Shown here: positions 7,584-8,852 of the stretch, in pieces
Numbering within the stretch: position 1 is the stretch's first letter
Layout of the letters: each line of letters starts with the position of its first letter
From: Chitinophaga pinensis
Lineage (GTDB): Bacteria; Bacteroidota; Bacteroidia; M30B66
Direction of reading: 5' to 3'
DNA: 8,852 bases
Assembly: GCA_943330985.1 (NCBI GenBank)
Contig: CALQJV010000030.1
Span: 1-8,852, forward strand
Notes under the pieces: generated by a model
What the model was told of the DNA's origin: nothing
The model's input: the letters and a program-made list of their open reading frames with translations, nothing else
The model's database searches: none
Made by a program: the position numbers and the translations under genes

Positions 7584-8852
7584 ATGAAATTAAGCAATTT
7601 TCAACTCTTCCTTTTTATTCTTTTCTTCAGTATAAGCATTTCGCTTTCAGCACAAAAAGGGATACAATGGGGTTCCGAAATTTTTAAGCCATCCAGTTCA
7701 ACTTCATTTAAAGTTATAGGCAATTGGCCTGAAGGAGTTTTGATGCAAGCACGAACGCGCAGCAAGTTATTTTCATCTGGAAAAACATTCATTCAACGAT
7801 TCGATAATTTTACCTTATTACCGCAATTCAATAAGGAGATTAAACTTGAAACATCGAAAGGAAATAAGACACTCGAATACGCTGTAATAGAGCGAGTAGG
7901 GGATTACCCTGTTTTATTTGCCTCCTATTTTAATAGCGACAAAGACAAGATTGAATTATACGGCCGTAAATACAATTTAGAGGGTGAAGCTATTGGTAAA
8001 GAATCGAAGATTGCAGATTTTCCAGCTACACGAAAAAGCCAATTGGATGCATTGAAATTTGTACAATCGAGCGATAGTAGTTCCATGCTCGCCTTTTTTT
8101 CTGAAAAGTTCGATAAGTATGCGAACGAAAAAATGGAATTTCAACTGTTTAATCAAAACCTCGATGTTATATGGAATCGTAGTGTTGAATTTCCTTATAC
8201 CAATCGAAATTTCGAAATTCATAGAACACTTGTCGATCCTCAGGGACGAGTGTATATTTTGGTGAAAGTACGTTTTGAGAAAGAGGATGTGGATCGTAAG
8301 TCAGGTCCACGTTATCGATACAGCTTAGTAACTTTTGCAAGCGATTCAACCCTCGTTGAAGATTATGAAATTAATTTGGGAAGCAACTACATTTCCGATA
8401 TTGATATGTTGTTCGATGAAAATAATCGGGTAGTTTGCAGTGGTTTTTATTCTGAACGTGGCATTGGACAAGCAGCAGGTACGTTTTACTTGGAAATTGA
8501 TCGGAATAAGAAGGAATTGATTAATAAAACACTTTCGGTTTTCGATAAAAGTTTTGCTGCTAGTTTTATGGAAAGTTCTAAAGTGAAAGGCAAGTTGGAG
8601 TTATCCGATTTTAAACTCGATCATTTTGTGCGTTTTAAAGATGGTTCTTTCGGACTCATTGCGGAACAATACTTGGTTGATCAAATTTGCTTTCAGGATT
8701 TTAGAACTGGTATGTACAATTGCAATTACTTTTATTACTACAACAATATCATCGTTGTGAAATTAGACAGTCTAGGCAATATGATTTGGACAGCTGATAT
8801 TCCAAAATACCAAGAAAGCTCTAACGATGGAGGCTTTTATTCATCCTATGCA
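7584..8852 (+). CDS. Secreted protein of unknown function, N-terminal 423 residues (cut by right edge)
   Basis: I do not recognise a family. The frame runs unbroken from ATG 7584 to the edge, and TAA two codons upstream makes this the first possible start. The signal peptide has Lys2, a long Phe/Leu/Ile core (about 6-19) and SLSAQ, giving cleavage after Ala23 and Gln24 at the mature N-terminus. The mature part is rich in beta-strand patterns. Several recur in the style of beta-propeller blades: DVIWNRSVEF near 195, DPQGRVYILVKV near 218, DENNRVVCSGFY near 278, FKDGSFGLIAEQ near 351 and LDSLGNMIWTADIP near 394. Each pairs a turn (D-x-x-G/N) with a short hydrophobic strand, so a secreted propeller is inferred, with no active site seen. 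A C-terminal part, such as a sorting domain, could lie beyond the edge. It is transcribed divergently from the hydrolase. Confidence 0.82.
   Translation, partial: MKLSNFQLFLFILFFSISISLSAQKGIQWGSEIFKPSSSTSFKVIGNWPEGVLMQARTRSKLFSSGKTFIQRFDNFTLLPQFNKEIKLETSKGNKTLEYAVIERVGDYPVLFASYFNSDKDKIELYGRKYNLEGEAIGKESKIADFPATRKSQLDALKFVQSSDSSSMLAFFSEKFDKYANEKMEFQLFNQNLDVIWNRSVEFPYTNRNFEIHRTLVDPQGRVYILVKVRFEKEDVDRKSGPRYRYSLVTFASDSTLVEDYEINLGSNYISDIDMLFDENNRVVCSGFYSERGIGQAAGTFYLEIDRNKKELINKTLSVFDKSFAASFMESSKVKGKLELSDFKLDHFVRFKDGSFGLIAEQYLVDQICFQDFRTGMYNCNYFYYYNNIIVVKLDSLGNMIWTADIPKYQESSNDGGFYSSYA

Noticed and set aside
7601..8349. Several small open frames in and against the right-hand gene
   Set aside because: The plus-strand frame from 7584 is unbroken for 423 codons with a signal peptide; the small frames are its shadows.

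Overview
The window looks like ordinary chromosome from a member of the Bacteroidota, probably an environmental flavobacterium- or chitinophaga-like lineage; I cannot name a genus. The evidence is AT-rich DNA, starts without clear Shine-Dalgarno sequences, TAnnTTTG-type -7 promoter elements, a GyrB of Bacteroidota style, and signal peptides ending in Ala followed by Gln.

Layout. (1) 1-1557, minus strand: gyrB, cut by the left edge after codon 519, in the TOPRIM motif. (2) 1558-1797: divergent intergenic region with candidate promoters both ways and a small hairpin in the gyrB leader. (3) 1798-4307, plus strand: a short gene run. It holds an exported FAD-dependent amine oxidase, an outer-membrane-barrel-like protein starting inside its stop codon (ATGA overlap), and, 57 bp on, a tiny Lys-rich secreted protein. 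The start codon of this last gene directly abuts a 3.5-copy 8-bp tandem repeat. A strong terminator closes the run at 4319-4350. (4) 4351-4461: a 3'-3' gap with only AT-rich sequence. (5) 4462-7416, minus strand: a 984-residue exported fusion of a NagZ-type GH3 beta-N-acetylglucosaminidase and a serine beta-lactamase-fold (S12) hydrolase, likely acting on peptidoglycan fragments. (6) 7417-7583: a divergent promoter region with several close palindromes. (7) 7584 to the right edge, plus strand: the first 423 residues of an unrecognised secreted protein with beta-propeller-like strand patterns.

Four of the five non-gyrB proteins have classical or Tat/lipoprotein export signals and the fifth (the GH3 fusion) has an N-terminal signal too, so apart from gyrB this is an envelope/secretion neighbourhood. 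The amine oxidase and barrel protein are probably translationally coupled. I saw no mobile element, CRISPR array, tRNA or rRNA, and no convincing novel defence or mobile system. The best leads are the NagZ-S12 fusion, the octamer repeat at the start of the Lys-rich gene, and the coupled lipoprotein-oxidase/barrel pair.
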